Shown in pieces: positions 1 to 9,599 of a DNA stretch of 64,000 nucleotides. The stretch covers positions 558,001 through 622,000 of the forward strand of contig NZ_ACQA01000001.1 in NCBI RefSeq assembly GCF_000182645.1. Direction: 5' to 3'. The position numbers and the translations under genes are program-made. How positions within the stretch are numbered: the first letter of the stretch is position 1; each line of letters opens with the position of its first letter. This DNA comes from Brucella intermedia LMG 3301. GTDB taxonomy: Bacteria; Pseudomonadota; Alphaproteobacteria; Rhizobiales; Rhizobiaceae. The notes beneath the pieces were generated by a model. The model was given only the letters and a program-made list of their open reading frames with translations. It was not told the DNA's origin and did not search any database.

Positions 1-402
1 TCGCTGGGTGCGGTGTTTGCGATCTTCGCGGGCTGGTACTACTGGTTCCCGAAGATGAGCGGCTACATGTACAATGAGTTCACGGCGAAGCTGCATTTCT
101 GGGTTACCTTCGTTGGTGTGAACCTGGTCTTCTTCCCGCAGCACTTCCTTGGTCTTGCTGGCATGCCGCGCCGTTACATCGACTATCCGGATGCCTATGC
201 AGGCTGGAACATGGTGTCCTCCTACGGCTCCTATATTTCGGGCTTCGCCGTCCTGATCTTCCTCTACAATGTCTTCGAGGCATTCGCGAAGAAGCGTGAA
301 GCCGGTGCAAACCCATGGGGCGAGGGCGCAACCACGCTGGAATGGCAGCTGTCGTCGCCGCCTCCGTTCCACCAGTGGGAACAGCTGCCGCGCATCAAGT
401 AA
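1..402 (+). CDS. ctaD: Cytochrome c oxidase subunit I, C-terminal end (partial)
   Basis: Only the last 133 or so codons are in the window; the frame is open from base 1. The visible part has the final transmembrane helices of the haem-copper oxidase subunit I, with [30 protein letters not shown] and the segment [11 protein letters not shown] that follows it, all typical of aa3-type enzymes. Subunit I carries haem a, haem a3 and CuB and reduces oxygen in the inner membrane. The genes downstream (ctaB, ctaG, ctaE, surf1) build the same enzyme. A terminator-like hairpin follows the stop, so ctaB may have its own promoter. Confidence 0.95.
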   Translation, partial: SLGAVFAIFAGWYYWFPKMSGYMYNEFTAKLHFWVTFVGVNLVFFPQHFLGLAGMPRRYIDYPDAYAGWNMVSSYGSYISGFAVLIFLYNVFEAFAKKREAGANPWGEGATTLEWQLSSPPPFHQWEQLPRIK

Positions 403-412
403 TCGTGCGATG

Positions 413-445
413 GGGCGGAGTCGGGAAAAGACTTCGCCCTTCTTT
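413..445 (+). terminator. Intrinsic terminator after ctaD
   Basis: A 10-bp stem (GGGCGGAGTC with GACTTCGCCC, one G-T pair) has a 7-base purine loop and is followed by TTCTTT. It lies 10 bases after the ctaD stop codon. Termination is inferred from structure only. Confidence 0.6.
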
Positions 446-631
446 ACAAAATGTGCTATGGGCGGGCGGCATTCTGTTCCGCCCGTCGCCGGTAGCCGAA
501 AAAATCGGCCATCAAACAGGGCATTTCCGGCGGGAACAGAATGGTTTCCGGGAGGACATTGTTATGATGGTGCGGTCTGCGCTGTAGGGGCGCGGGTTCG
601 GACCGGTGAACTCGAGGTTTTTGAAGTTAAA

Positions 632-1579
632 ATGTCTCTGGTGGAAAAAAACGCAGGTACCGATGACGCACTCGCTCTCTCAGAGGCGACCGCGCGCGAT
701 TACCTTGTTCTTTTGAAGCCCCGCGTGATGTCCCTCGTGGTCTTCACCGGGCTGGTCGGTCTTGTGGTCGCGCCGGGACATATGAATCCTGTCCTTGCCG
801 CCATCAGCATCTTGTGCATCGCGGTTGGCGCCGGCGCATCCGGTGCGCTGAACATGTGGTACGACGCGGATATCGATGCGGTGATGAAGCGTACGCGTAA
901 CCGCCCCATTCCTGCAGGCGTTATAGCACCCAATCAGGTGCTGGCGTTTGGGCTGACGCTTTCCGCATTCTCCGTCATCACGCTCGGCCTCATGGTCAAC
1001 TGGCTGGCGGGCGCATTGCTGGCGTTCACGATCTTCTTCTATGCCGTCATCTATACGATGTGGTTGAAGCGCTCGACGCCGCAGAACATCGTTATCGGCG
1101 GTGCCGCTGGCGCATTTCCTCCGATGATCGGCTGGGCCGCCGCGACCGGCGAAATCACCTGGGACAGCTTAGTCCTGTTCATGATTATCTTCCTGTGGAC
1201 GCCGCCGCATTTCTGGGCGCTGTCCCTGTTCTCGTCAACTGATTATGAAGCGGCGCGTATTCCGATGATGCCGAACGTAAAGGGCGAGCTTTCAACCCGT
1301 CGTCAGGCGCTGTTCTATTCCATCATTATGGCTCCGGTCGGCGTCCTCCCTTGGGTGCTCGGCTTTGCAGGGCCTGTCTATGGCGCGGTTTCCACGCTGC
1401 TCGGACTGGCTTTCCTTTATTATGCATGGCGCCTGTGGGCTGCCGGATCGCAGCCTGCAATGCTGGCGGCCGCCCGCAAGCTGTTTCGCTTCTCGCTGCT
1501 TTACCTGTCGGGACTGTTTGCGGTGCTGCTTGTTGAAACACTTGCGGTCAAGGCACTGGCTGCCTTTGGAGTGCTCTAA
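632..1579 (+). CDS. ctaB: Protohaem IX farnesyltransferase
   Basis: A 315-residue UbiA-family membrane prenyltransferase that converts haem B to haem O, the first step to the haem A of cytochrome oxidase. The Asp-rich motif [20 protein letters not shown] (about residues 74-93) is the magnesium/prenyl-diphosphate site, and a second loop, [17 protein letters not shown], matches the family. About nine hydrophobic helices are visible. The frame is open well upstream, but the ATG at 632 gives the usual family length. The stop overlaps the next gene's ATG by one base (TAATG), implying coupled translation with the CoxF-like gene. Confidence 0.95.
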   Translation: MSLVEKNAGTDDALALSEATARDYLVLLKPRVMSLVVFTGLVGLVVAPGHMNPVLAAISILCIAVGAGASGALNMWYDADIDAVMKRTRNRPIPAGVIAPNQVLAFGLTLSAFSVITLGLMVNWLAGALLAFTIFFYAVIYTMWLKRSTPQNIVIGGAAGAFPPMIGWAAATGEITWDSLVLFMIIFLWTPPHFWALSLFSSTDYEAARIPMMPNVKGELSTRRQALFYSIIMAPVGVLPWVLGFAGPVYGAVSTLLGLAFLYYAWRLWAAGSQPAMLAAARKLFRFSLLYLSGLFAVLLVETLAVKALAAFGVL

Positions 1580-1764
1580 TGGATAAGGCCGTACAGAAGC
1601 CGGTGGACAGCGAATTGGAACTGATCGTTCCAACGGAACAGCAGAAGAAAGCCCAGCGCAATCGCTCTTGGGGCTTGGCAATCGCTCTGGCGCTGTTCGT
1701 GCTGCTTGTCTATGTCGGCACGATTGCGAAACTGGGAGCCAATATTCTGGTACGGCCTCTCTGA
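1579..1764 (+). CDS. Small CoxF-like membrane protein of the oxidase operon
   Basis: A 61-residue protein with a charged N-terminal half and one transmembrane helix (about residues 30-52: WGLAIALALFVLLVYVGTIA). Its position, between ctaB and ctaG and sharing a TAATG junction with ctaB, is that of the small CoxF-type protein in alphaproteobacterial cox operons. Its exact role is not established; an assembly accessory role is inferred from context only. It is too short for confident family assignment by eye. Confidence 0.8.
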   Translation: MDKAVQKPVDSELELIVPTEQQKKAQRNRSWGLAIALALFVLLVYVGTIAKLGANILVRPL

Positions 1765-1797
1765 CAGGCTGTTCCGGGAGGAAAATTGGAGGGGAAT

Positions 1798-2409
1798 ATG
1801 CCTGATCTGCACGAGAAGGATCAAAAGTTGAGGAAGCAACAGCGTTCAAACGCGACGATTGCTTTTGCTTGCCTGTCTTTCTTTGTCTGCATGATCGGTG
1901 CAGCCTATGCCTCCGTGCCGTTGTACCGCATTTTCTGTCAGGTGACAGGCTATGGCGGCACGACGCAGCGCGTGGAGCAATATTCCGATACCATTCTCGA
2001 CAAAACGATCAAGGTGCGTTTCGATGCCAACACAGCCAATGGGCTGCCATGGGATTTCAAGCCCGTGCAGCGCGAGGTCACGGTTCGCATCGGCGAAACG
2101 ACGATGATCAAATATGAAGCGCGCAACCTGTTCGATGAGCCGACCTATGGCCGCGCGAGCTTCAATGTCGCGCCGGGCCGGGCCGGAGCCTATTTCAACA
2201 AGGTCGAATGCTTCTGTTTCACGGACACGACCCTGAAGCCGGGCGAAGACATGGAAATGCCAGTTGTGTTCTTTGTCGATCCTGAGATCATCAACGATCC
2301 CGATCTGAAGGACGTGAAGACGATCACGCTATCCTATACATTCTTTCCGATCGAAAAGCCGAAGCCGGTGGCAAATGCCAAGGCCGAAACTTCAAGCAAC
2401 GGAAGCTGA
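1798..2409 (+). CDS. ctaG: Cytochrome c oxidase assembly protein CtaG (Cox11)
   Basis: A 203-residue copper chaperone that delivers copper to the CuB site of subunit I. It has one N-terminal membrane anchor (about residues 18-40) and a periplasmic domain. The copper motif is [10 protein letters not shown] (CFCF), and [19 protein letters not shown] is typical of Cox11. The ATG at 1798 is preferred over an in-frame TTG at 1786 because GGAGGGG lies just before it and the protein then begins in the usual short cytoplasmic tail. It lies 33 bases after the CoxF-like gene, in the same operon. Confidence 0.95.
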   Translation: MPDLHEKDQKLRKQQRSNATIAFACLSFFVCMIGAAYASVPLYRIFCQVTGYGGTTQRVEQYSDTILDKTIKVRFDANTANGLPWDFKPVQREVTVRIGETTMIKYEARNLFDEPTYGRASFNVAPGRAGAYFNKVECFCFTDTTLKPGEDMEMPVVFFVDPEIINDPDLKDVKTITLSYTFFPIEKPKPVANAKAETSSNGS

Positions 2410-2663
2410 CACTGGTGCGCATTCCGAAAATTGTGAAACGGTTTTCGGACAAGATGGGAAGAATTGAAAATATCGAGCGTTTCGAAGGGTTCATGAAGAG
2501 AAACGCTCTCGCGGCGCATAATGCCGCAAAGACAAAAGAATGAAGCGGTTTTATTCTGATACGAGATACCGCTTGTCACAGACAGACTTGCTTGGAACCC
2601 CTTCCGGGGTTTAAGCATGAAGGTACGAGAGAGGAGCCCCTAAGGGGATTTACGGGGAGAGAC
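2410..2663 (+). repeat. Intergenic repeat region between ctaG and ctaE
   Basis: No gene is seen. Near 2421-2455 there is a palindromic unit (CATTCCGAAAA ... TTTTCGGA) of the dispersed type found elsewhere in this window near 48331 and 58972. A second hairpin has a perfect 9-bp stem (GAGCGTTTC at 2475-2483 with GAAACGCTC at 2500-2508). GGGGAGAG just before 2664 is the ribosome binding site of ctaE. Confidence 0.55.
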
Positions 2664-3542
2664 ATGGCTGACGTCCATCAGAAAAATCACGACTATCATA
2701 TTATCGCGCCCAGCCCTTGGCCGTTCCTGAGCTCCGTGGGTGCATTCGTGCTTGCCGTAGGCGGTATTGCCTGGATGCGTTACATCAATGCCGGTGAGTT
2801 GCCGTTCTTTGGCCTCAACGTGGTGACGCCATGGATTTTCTTCATCGGCCTCGCGATTGTGCTCTACTGCATGTACGGCTGGTGGTCGGATACGATCAAG
2901 GAAGGACATGAGGGGCACCATACCCGTGTCGTATCGCTGCATCTGCGCTACGGCATGATCATGTTCATCGCTTCGGAAGTCATGTTCTTCGTCGCCTGGT
3001 TCTGGGCGTTCTTCGATGCGAGCCTGTTTCCGAACGAAGCGCATCAGGTAGCACGCGCCACCTTCACCGGCGGTGTCTGGCCTCCGAAGGGCATCGAGGT
3101 TCTCGATCCCCTGCATCTGCCGCTTTACAACACCGTTATCCTGCTGCTCTCGGGCACGACGCTGACATGGGCACACCATGCTCTGCTGCACAATGACCGC
3201 AAGGGCATGATCACCGGTCTGGCGATCACGGTTGCTCTCGGTGTCCTGTTCTCCTTCGTGCAGGCCTATGAGTACATTCACGCTCCGTTTGCGTTCAAGG
3301 ACTCGATCTACGGCGCGACCTTCTTCATGGCGACGGGTTTCCACGGTTTTCACGTTCTCATCGGCACGATCTTCCTTTTGGTCTGCCTTGTGCGTGCCAT
3401 TGGGGGTGACTTCACGCCGAAGCAGCATTTCGGTTTCGAAGCCGCTGCCTGGTACTGGCACTTCGTTGACGTGGTCTGGCTGTTCCTGTTCTTTGCCATC
3501 TACGTATGGGGTGGCTGGGGCGCGCCGATGCACGGCGGCTAA
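2664..3542 (+). CDS. ctaE: Cytochrome c oxidase subunit III
   Basis: A 292-residue seven-helix membrane subunit of the aa3 oxidase. It contains [61 protein letters not shown] and the C-terminal [15 protein letters not shown], all hallmarks of subunit III, including the conserved acidic residues of helix III. The frame is open upstream to 2592, but the ATG at 2664 has a good Shine-Dalgarno sequence and gives the normal N-terminus ([14 protein letters not shown]). A strong terminator follows at once. Confidence 0.96.
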   Translation: MADVHQKNHDYHIIAPSPWPFLSSVGAFVLAVGGIAWMRYINAGELPFFGLNVVTPWIFFIGLAIVLYCMYGWWSDTIKEGHEGHHTRVVSLHLRYGMIMFIASEVMFFVAWFWAFFDASLFPNEAHQVARATFTGGVWPPKGIEVLDPLHLPLYNTVILLLSGTTLTWAHHALLHNDRKGMITGLAITVALGVLFSFVQAYEYIHAPFAFKDSIYGATFFMATGFHGFHVLIGTIFLLVCLVRAIGGDFTPKQHFGFEAAAWYWHFVDVVWLFLFFAIYVWGGWGAPMHGG

Positions 3543-3564
3543 TCCGTAGGATCAGCAGTTTTGG

Positions 3565-3594
3565 AGGCGGCCTTGGCAACATGGCCGCCTTTTG
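3565..3594 (+). terminator. Intrinsic terminator after ctaE
   Basis: A perfect 8-bp GC-rich stem (AGGCGGCC with GGCCGCCT), a 10-base loop and a TTTTG tail, 22 bases after the ctaE stop. It separates ctaE from the DUF983/surf1 pair. Confidence 0.8.
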
Positions 3595-3622
3595 TTTATT
3601 GAATGATGCAAGGGGAAATCGG

Positions 3623-4018
3623 ATGCCGGACCAGAATACTTATCCCACGGTCGACCCCATCAAGAGCGGCGTCGCTGGCCGCTGCCCGCGTTGCGGCGAG
3701 GGGAAGCTGTTCGATGGTTTCCTGAAAGTCGCTCCGCGCTGCTCGGCTTGCGGGTTGGACTATTCTTTTGCCGATTCCGGCGACGGTCCGGCGGCGTTCG
3801 TCATCCTCATCATCGGTTTCATCGTTGTCGGTCTTGCGCTATGGATGGAAGTCAACTTTGGACCGCCGCTCTGGGTGCATTTCATCCTGTGGGTGCCGCT
3901 TGCGATCATTCTCAGCCTCGTGGCCATGCGGTGGGCAAAGGGCATTCTCATCAATATGCAGTACCGCAACAAGGCAGCCCCCGGCCGCATAGACAGCCGG
4001 CAGGATGACGGGAAATGA
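3623..4018 (+). CDS. DUF983 membrane protein of the oxidase cluster
   Basis: A 131-residue protein with an N-terminal zinc-ribbon-like segment, CPRCGEG ... CSACGLDY (two CxxC pairs, about residues 22-45), followed by two transmembrane helices (about 55-105). DUF983 genes commonly sit next to cytochrome oxidase genes in alphaproteobacteria, and a role in oxidase biogenesis is inferred from that. The ATG at 3623 follows AGGGGAAATCGG; the upstream open frame crosses the ctaE terminator and is discarded. The stop overlaps the surf1 start (ATGA). Confidence 0.88.
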   Translation: MPDQNTYPTVDPIKSGVAGRCPRCGEGKLFDGFLKVAPRCSACGLDYSFADSGDGPAAFVILIIGFIVVGLALWMEVNFGPPLWVHFILWVPLAIILSLVAMRWAKGILINMQYRNKAAPGRIDSRQDDGK

Positions 4019-4761
4019 CCAAACTACAGCAGTCACGCCGCTTTCCCTGGGGTATTGTGATCGCCTCTGCCATAGCGCTCGTCATTTTGCTGGCGCTCGG
4101 CACATGGCAGGTAGAGCGTTTGCAGTGGAAGGAAGCGCTGATTGCATCGACCGAGCAGCGCATTCACGAGCCACCACTGCCGTTGTCGGAGATGGAAAAG
4201 GTCTACAAGCAGGAAGGTTCTATCGAATATCGTCCGGTAACGGTCTCCGGCACTTTCATGCATCAGGGCGAGCGGCATTTTCTGGCCACCCATGAGGGGG
4301 CCGCAGGCTATAATGTCTATACGCCGCTGATGCTGGAAGACGGACGTTTCGTGCTGATTAATCGCGGCTTCGTTCCATATGAGAAGAAAGACCCTTCAAC
4401 GCGCATTGAAGGACAGATTGACGGCCCGGTGAATGTTACCGGGTTGGCGCGCGATCCCTTGTCGGCGAAGCCGGGCTTCTTTCTCCCCGATAATGATCCG
4501 TCCAAGAATATTTTCTACTGGAAGGATTGGACGGCCATGGCGGAAAGTGCCGACTTGCCAAATCTGGATGAGGTCGTGCCGTTCTTCATCGACGCCGACA
4601 GCAAGCCCAATCCGGGAGGATTGCCAGTCGGCGGTGTGACGATCATCGATTTTCCCAACAACCATCTGCAATATGCCGCGACATGGTACGGTCTTGCTCT
4701 GGCCTTGATAGGGGTTGTCGGGACGTGGCTGCGGCGTTATCGAAAGGCCAGTAGGGGTTGA
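4015..4761 (+). CDS. surf1: SURF1-family cytochrome oxidase assembly protein
   Basis: A 248-residue protein with an N-terminal helix (about residues 12-30, ending in LGTWQVERLQWKEALI), a long periplasmic domain and a C-terminal helix (about 222-240). LGTWQ-R near the N-terminus, VLINRGFVP in the middle and NNHLQYAATWYGLALALIGV at the end are the SURF1 signatures. SURF1 assists haem A insertion into subunit I. It overlaps the DUF983 stop by 4 bases and is the last gene of the oxidase cluster. Confidence 0.93.
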   Translation: MTKLQQSRRFPWGIVIASAIALVILLALGTWQVERLQWKEALIASTEQRIHEPPLPLSEMEKVYKQEGSIEYRPVTVSGTFMHQGERHFLATHEGAAGYNVYTPLMLEDGRFVLINRGFVPYEKKDPSTRIEGQIDGPVNVTGLARDPLSAKPGFFLPDNDPSKNIFYWKDWTAMAESADLPNLDEVVPFFIDADSKPNPGGLPVGGVTIIDFPNNHLQYAATWYGLALALIGVVGTWLRRYRKASRG

Positions 4762-4853
4762 CAATGGGCGCGTTGCGGCCCAACTCCGTGAAGGTCCGTT
4801 GATATCGGTCTCTGACGGCCTGCAAATGGCGCGGTTTTCGCTTCCGGTGCTCG

Positions 4854-4869
4854 TGTACCTTCAGGTACA
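4854..4869. repeat. Short hairpin in the surf1-ispH gap
   Basis: TGTACC-TTCA-GGTACA is a perfect 6-bp stem with a 4-base loop, flanked by imperfectly paired CCGG-containing arms (about 4835-4889). It lies about 100 bases before ispH. No gene is seen in 4762-4969. Function is unknown; it may be another dispersed palindromic unit. Confidence 0.4.
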
Positions 4870-4969
4870 TTCCGCTCCGGTTCTCAAACCACATCATTTT
4901 CGGCTCCTCATAGACCGAATCTCAACAGGCCTTAGATGTTAAGCCATGCCGAACTAGCGAGCATACTTC

Positions 4970-6022
4970 ATGACCGATCAGCGACCACCACTGGAAATCC
5001 GCCTTTGCGGCCCCCGCGGCTTTTGCGCCGGGGTTGACCGGGCAATCCAGATCGTCGTGCTGGCGCTGAAGAAATATGGCGCGCCGGTCTATGTTCGCCA
5101 TGAAATCGTACATAACCGCTATGTGGTCGAGGGCTTGCAGTCTCGCGGCGCGATTTTTGTCGAAGAACTGGATGAGATTCCTACAGAACACCGCGATCAG
5201 CCGGTGGTCTTTTCCGCCCATGGCGTGCCGAAGTCCGTGCCAGCGGATGCAGAGGCAAAGAACCTCTTTTATCTCGATGCAACCTGCCCCCTTGTCTCCA
5301 AGGTGCACAAGCAGGCCATGCGCCATCAGCGTCTTGGCCGCCATGTGATCCTGATTGGTCACTCTGGCCATCCTGAAGTGATCGGAACCATGGGGCAATT
5401 GCCCGATGGCGCGGTAACGCTGATCGAAACGGTCGAGGATGCGCGCAACTGCCATTTCGATGACGAGAACAATCTCGGTTTCGTGACCCAGACGACGCTT
5501 TCAGTCGACGACACGGCTGGCATTATCGAAGAATTGCAGGCCCGTTTTCCAAACCTTTCGGCTCCGGCAGCGGAATCGATCTGTTATGCCACGACCAACC
5601 GGCAGGATGCGGTGCGATCCGCCGCCCCGGGCTGCGATCTGTTTCTGATCGTCGGGGCGCCGAATTCTTCCAATTCCAAGCGTCTTGTCGAAGTGGCGGA
5701 GAAGGCCGGGGCGCGCATGTCGATGCTGGTTCAGCGTGCGGCCGACATCGAATGGGACCGCATCGACGATATATCGGTCGTGGGCCTGTCGGCAGGAGCT
5801 TCAGCACCTGAAATCATCGTCGATGAGATCATCGATGCCTTCAAGGCCCGGTTCAATGTGAAGATCGAACTGGCCGAAACCACGGTTGAAACCGAGAACT
5901 TCCTTGTGAATCGCGAGATTCGCGATGTGGAACTGACGGTGCAGGACATGGCATTCGTCAACGGAGAGCACCGGGTGGTAGGCATTCCAAAATTAATGCC
6001 CAAGATCATACAAGGGAAATAA
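4970..6022 (+). CDS. ispH: 4-hydroxy-3-methylbut-2-enyl diphosphate reductase
   Basis: A 350-residue [4Fe-4S] enzyme that makes IPP and DMAPP in the last step of the MEP isoprenoid pathway. Cluster cysteines are visible in [16 protein letters not shown] (about residues 13-28), [11 protein letters not shown] and [20 protein letters not shown] and GHPE supply the conserved substrate-binding histidines and glutamate. The length is normal for IspH. It starts 5 bases after a weak purine stretch and is followed 5 bases later by thrB, suggesting co-transcription. Confidence 0.97.
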   Translation: MTDQRPPLEIRLCGPRGFCAGVDRAIQIVVLALKKYGAPVYVRHEIVHNRYVVEGLQSRGAIFVEELDEIPTEHRDQPVVFSAHGVPKSVPADAEAKNLFYLDATCPLVSKVHKQAMRHQRLGRHVILIGHSGHPEVIGTMGQLPDGAVTLIETVEDARNCHFDDENNLGFVTQTTLSVDDTAGIIEELQARFPNLSAPAAESICYATTNRQDAVRSAAPGCDLFLIVGAPNSSNSKRLVEVAEKAGARMSMLVQRAADIEWDRIDDISVVGLSAGASAPEIIVDEIIDAFKARFNVKIELAETTVETENFLVNREIRDVELTVQDMAFVNGEHRVVGIPKLMPKIIQGK

Positions 6023-6027
6023 GCGGC

Positions 6028-7008
6028 ATGGCCGTCTATACGGATATCAATGAAATCGAGCTTGGCTTCTTCCTGCAGCAGTATGATATCGGCACATTGA
6101 CATCTTACAAAGGCATCGCGGAAGGGGTGGAGAACTCCAATTATCTTCTGCACACGACTTCGGGCTCGTTCATCCTGACGCTTTATGAAAAGCGCACCAA
6201 TCGGGAAGACCTGCCGTTCTTTCTCGGCCTGATGCAGCATCTGGCTAGCCGCGGGCTTGAATGTCCGCAGCCGGTGGTTCGTCGCGACGGCACGACAATC
6301 GGCGAGCTCGCCGGGCGGTCGGCTGCTATCGTTACTTTTCTCGAAGGCATGTGGATGCGCCGCCCGACGGTCGAGCATTGCGAAGCTGTCGGCGAAGGAC
6401 TGGCCCATATGCATCTGGCTGGCGCTGATTTCTCGCTGCGTCGCCGCAATGGCCTGACGCTTTCCGACTGGCGGCCGTTGTGGAATTTGTCGCGTGAACG
6501 CGCCGATAGGGTGGAACCGGGTCTTGTCCGCGAGGCGGAGGCTGATCTGGATTTTCTGGAGGAAAACTGGCCCGCCGATCTGCCGCAAGGCGTGATCCAC
6601 GCCGATCTCTTCCCGGATAATGTCTTTTTCCTCGGCGACAGGCTTTCCGGGTTCATCGATTTCTATTTCGCCTGCACTGATATTCTGGCTTACGACGTTG
6701 CCGTCTGCCTGAATGCCTGGTGCTTTGAAAAGGATTTTTCCTTCAATCGCACCAAGGGCGCAGCGCTTCTGCGCGGCTATAATTCCGTTCGCCCGCTATC
6801 CGTGGCGGAAGCCGATGCGCTTCCGGTTCTGGCGCGTGGGGCGGCTATCCGCTTCATGCTCACCCGGCTTTATGACTGGCTGAATGTCCCGGAAGGCAGT
6901 TTCGTGGTCAAGAAGGACCCGATGGAATATGTGCGCAAGATGCGCTTCCACCGACAGATCGAAACCGCTGCTGAATACGGCCTGGAGCCGCAAGGAGCAG
7001 CGGCGTGA
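6028..7008 (+). CDS. thrB: Homoserine kinase (ThrB, APH-fold type)
   Basis: A 326-residue homoserine kinase of the aminoglycoside-phosphotransferase fold, the form found in alphaproteobacteria, rather than the GHMP type. Visible motifs are the N-terminal nucleotide segment [14 protein letters not shown], the catalytic loop [14 protein letters not shown] (H-D-x5-N) and the metal site [11 protein letters not shown]. It phosphorylates homoserine for threonine synthesis; thrC lies 9 kb away on the other strand. Its TGA overlaps the GTG of rnhA by 4 bases. Confidence 0.95.
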   Translation: MAVYTDINEIELGFFLQQYDIGTLTSYKGIAEGVENSNYLLHTTSGSFILTLYEKRTNREDLPFFLGLMQHLASRGLECPQPVVRRDGTTIGELAGRSAAIVTFLEGMWMRRPTVEHCEAVGEGLAHMHLAGADFSLRRRNGLTLSDWRPLWNLSRERADRVEPGLVREAEADLDFLEENWPADLPQGVIHADLFPDNVFFLGDRLSGFIDFYFACTDILAYDVAVCLNAWCFEKDFSFNRTKGAALLRGYNSVRPLSVAEADALPVLARGAAIRFMLTRLYDWLNVPEGSFVVKKDPMEYVRKMRFHRQIETAAEYGLEPQGAAA

Positions 7009-7469
7009 AGCGGATCGAGGCTTTTACGGATGGTGCCTGTTCGGGCAATCCCGGCCCCGGCGGATGGGGCGCAATCCTGCGCTGGAACGGCAATGTCAAG
7101 GAACTGAAGGGCGGCGAAGCCGACACGACCAACAACCGCATGGAGTTGATGGCAGCCATCTCGGCGCTTTCGGCCCTGAAAGAACCGTGCGAAGTCGATC
7201 TCTATACGGACTCCGTCTATGTGCGCGACGGCATTTCCGGCTGGATCGAGGGTTGGAAGCGCAATGGTTGGAAGACCGCCGCCAAGAAGCCGGTCAAGAA
7301 TGCCGAATTATGGCAGGCGCTCGATGAAGCGCGAAAGCCGCACAAGGTCAACTGGCATTGGATCAAGGGCCACGCCGGGCATCCGGAAAATGAACGCGCT
7401 GACGAGCTGGCCCGGGCCGGCATGGAGCCATTCAAATATGGCGGACGTAAATCGCTGAAAGTGCAGTGA
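7005..7469 (+). CDS. rnhA: Ribonuclease HI
   Basis: A 154-residue RNase HI that degrades RNA in RNA-DNA hybrids. The catalytic residues are visible: Asp in [16 protein letters not shown], Glu in [12 protein letters not shown], Asp in [10 protein letters not shown] and the C-terminal His/Asp region [17 protein letters not shown]. The start is a GTG overlapping the thrB stop, with AAGGAG 8 bases upstream. An intrinsic terminator follows, so ispH-thrB-rnhA probably forms one unit. Confidence 0.96.
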   Translation: MKRIEAFTDGACSGNPGPGGWGAILRWNGNVKELKGGEADTTNNRMELMAAISALSALKEPCEVDLYTDSVYVRDGISGWIEGWKRNGWKTAAKKPVKNAELWQALDEARKPHKVNWHWIKGHAGHPENERADELARAGMEPFKYGGRKSLKVQ

Positions 7470-7479
7470 ATTTGCAGAA

Positions 7480-7504
7480 TAAAGGCGGCGTTGTCGCCTT
7501 TTTA
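7480..7504 (+). terminator. Intrinsic terminator after rnhA
   Basis: A stem AAAGGCG/CGCCTTT with a 7-base loop and a run of T. It lies between rnhA and the convergent S41 peptidase gene, and the A-rich left side could let it work in both directions. Confidence 0.75.
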
Positions 7505-7532
7505 CTACGAAAAACACGATGGCTCGATCCCT

Positions 7533-8798
7533 TCATCGTTCTCTGGCTTTTTTCTCTGCTTCCTCAAGGGCACGATCCAACTGTGGGTCGGCTCCGCCGG
7601 CGTAGGGTAAGGAACCCTCAACGATGACATCCGGCACTACGCCTTGCCCTTCCAAAACATGCCCATCCGTACGGAGTGCCTGGACCGCCACGTAGAGACC
7701 GCCCCCATCCGGGAGCGGAAAGAGCGATCCGCCAGCCACAGCCCCCGCTGTCCGGCTGCCCACAAGCAATGCCAGTTTATCGCGTTTGGCGACATAAGAC
7801 ATGACTTCGGCTGCGCTGCGTGTATGCTGGTCAATAATAATGATAAGCGGCTTACCCGCCGGCATGACTGGATGATCGAGCCACTGCTCATTCTTTTGCC
7901 CTTTGGAACTCATGACAACGCGCGGCCCGAAATAGGTTTCGAGAATATCGATCCCGCCACCGCCAATGCGCCCTCGCGCATCGAAAACCACTGCGCTGAC
8001 ATCCGCGAATTCACCATTCAAAGCGGACCTCAAGACTTCCGCCGGACCGCCGGTTTCCGCGCGGGTGAGCATGGTCCAGCCACGTAAATAGCCGATCTTG
8101 ACGCCGCCGCGTTCAATGATCCGCACACTCTTTTCCGTGGCAGTGCTCAACATCTGCAGGGCGTCACCGCTGAGCAGATCTACTGTCCGGCTTTCGATAG
8201 GCCCGCCAGGCGTCCGGCGAAAGTGTACGATTGCAGTCTTGGCTTCAGCTTCTGTTTTGTCGTCTGGCCAGCGGGCGGCAAATACTGCCTGGCTCGGCTC
8301 TACAAGTTCGTCGCCCTCCTTGAGACCTGCTTTTTCTGCCGGGCTTCCGTCAAGAATATTGTCGATGAATACGCGACCATCCACCTTCTTTGCAAAAATG
8401 CCTGCTCCGCGCAGGAGCGGAAGCCCGCCGTGCCGTGCAGTGACCTCTTTGAAACGTTCAAGCTTGCCATACACCGAATAGAGGATAGCGAAATCCGGGT
8501 CTTTCGGTGCATAATAGGCGGTGTGAGACGTTTTTAACGCTGCCGGAAGGCTCGCTGCTATCGCCCGAAATTGTTCGTCGTCTTTGACAATTCCTACTTT
8601 GACATGGGCTTCTTGACACATCTTGTCCCAGTCGAGTCCAGCCATTTCTGGATCGAAAAACTCGGTCCGCAGGATCGAACATATGGTGTCGATGGTCTCA
8701 CGCCGTATTGAGATATCGTCAGGAACGTCTGCGGCAAATGCAGGGGACATATTTGCAAGGAATGCAAATACAATTAATGCATGGCGAAATGCAGTCAT
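7533..8798 (-). CDS. Exported S41-family (C-terminal processing type) serine peptidase
   Basis: A 421-residue protein with an N-terminal signal peptide (MTAFRHALIVFAFLANMSPAFA), a PDZ-like domain (about residues 150-200, with GAGIFAKKVDG and GSPAEKAGLKEGDELV) and a C-terminal S41 protease domain. The likely catalytic Ser lies in HTRSAAEVMSYVA, followed by VGSRTAGAVAGG. The frame is open 31 codons further up, but that extension is AT-rich and lacks signal-peptide character, so the ATG at 8798 is used. Its substrate is unknown. It is convergent with rnhA and appears monocistronic. Confidence 0.85.
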   Translation of the reverse strand: MTAFRHALIVFAFLANMSPAFAADVPDDISIRRETIDTICSILRTEFFDPEMAGLDWDKMCQEAHVKVGIVKDDEQFRAIAASLPAALKTSHTAYYAPKDPDFAILYSVYGKLERFKEVTARHGGLPLLRGAGIFAKKVDGRVFIDNILDGSPAEKAGLKEGDELVEPSQAVFAARWPDDKTEAEAKTAIVHFRRTPGGPIESRTVDLLSGDALQMLSTATEKSVRIIERGGVKIGYLRGWTMLTRAETGGPAEVLRSALNGEFADVSAVVFDARGRIGGGGIDILETYFGPRVVMSSKGQKNEQWLDHPVMPAGKPLIIIIDQHTRSAAEVMSYVAKRDKLALLVGSRTAGAVAGGSLFPLPDGGGLYVAVQALRTDGHVLEGQGVVPDVIVEGSLPYAGGADPQLDRALEEAEKKARER

Positions 8799-8878
8799 GA
8801 TTAATCCATTGAAATATATATAAGAATTAAAATAATAAGAATATTGTATGTAAAGGGCCGCTATTATCTGTCGGGTAA

Positions 8879-8918
8879 GACACCGGCTCAAATCAATTCA
8901 GATTTTTGAGCCGATGTC
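8879..8918 (-). terminator. Long hairpin between peroxiredoxin and S41 genes
   Basis: A 14-bp stem with one mismatch (GACACCGGCTCAAA with TTTGAGCCGATGTC) and a 12-base AT-rich loop. It lies downstream of the minus-strand peroxiredoxin gene but has no clear T tract. A degenerate copy of the dispersed CATGTCTCCC palindrome lies next to it at about 8938-8985. Confidence 0.45.
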
Positions 8919-8984
8919 CTGTCATTCTGCTTTTAAGCATGTCTCCCAAAAGCCGGTTCCCGCTCTGGGAGGATATGCTCCAGC

Positions 8985-9470
8985 CTAAAGCTGTTCGAGA
9001 ATGGCTGACGCAGCCGACGTCACGGCCTGTCCAGCCTGTTCCTCGATGTTGAGGGCTTTGACCACACCATCTTCCACGATTGCCGAATAGCGCTTGGAGC
9101 GAATGCCGAGGCCGCCAGCGGTCGCGTCGAGCTCAAGTCCCGCAGCCTTCGTAAAGGTGGCAGAACCATCAGCCAGATAGAGTATCTTGCCTTCGCCACC
9201 CGTGCTCTGCGCCCATGCGCCCATGACGAAGGCATCGTTCACCGCAACAACGGCGATCTGATCCACGCCCTTGGCGAGGATTGCGTCGCGGTTATCGAGA
9301 TAGCCCGGCAGATGGTTGAGGCTGCACGTCGGCGTAAAGGCGCCCGGTACCGCAAAGAGAACGACTTTTTTGCCCTTGAAGACTTCATCGGTCGTCATTT
9401 CCTTGACGCCGTCTGCGGTCTTTACCTTGAAAGTCGCTGCGGGCAGCTTGTCGCCAACTTTGATAGTCAT
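8985..9470 (-). CDS. Peroxiredoxin, Prx5-type
   Basis: A 161-residue peroxiredoxin with the peroxidatic site PGAFTPTCSLNHLPGY (Cys about residue 49, preceded by the catalytic Thr). It reduces hydrogen peroxide and organic peroxides using thioredoxin or glutaredoxin. No second conserved Cys in a 2-Cys position is seen, which fits the atypical Prx5 group. The length is standard. AGGAGAGA lies directly upstream of the ATG. A cytoplasmic location is inferred from the lack of a signal peptide. Confidence 0.93.
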   Translation of the reverse strand: MTIKVGDKLPAATFKVKTADGVKEMTTDEVFKGKKVVLFAVPGAFTPTCSLNHLPGYLDNRDAILAKGVDQIAVVAVNDAFVMGAWAQSTGGEGKILYLADGSATFTKAAGLELDATAGGLGIRSKRYSAIVEDGVVKALNIEEQAGQAVTSAASAILEQL

Positions 9471-9599
9471 TTAATCTCTCCTCGGGGCAGGGGCCGTCTG
9501 TTCCACTGCCTATTGTCAAATTTTATCGCTCCGCGAAGCGCGGACGGCATAGTTAAACCGATAACAGGTCGCCGGACAATTTCAAAAACAGCAGGAAGG

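Noticed and set aside
461..484. Second hairpin (GGGCGG...CCGCCC) after ctaD
   Set aside because: Short stem and no T tract; the 413-445 hairpin is the better terminator.
1292..1849. 185-codon frame opposite ctaB and the CoxF-like gene
   Set aside because: It lies antisense to well-supported genes and lacks motifs; shadow of the true coding strand.
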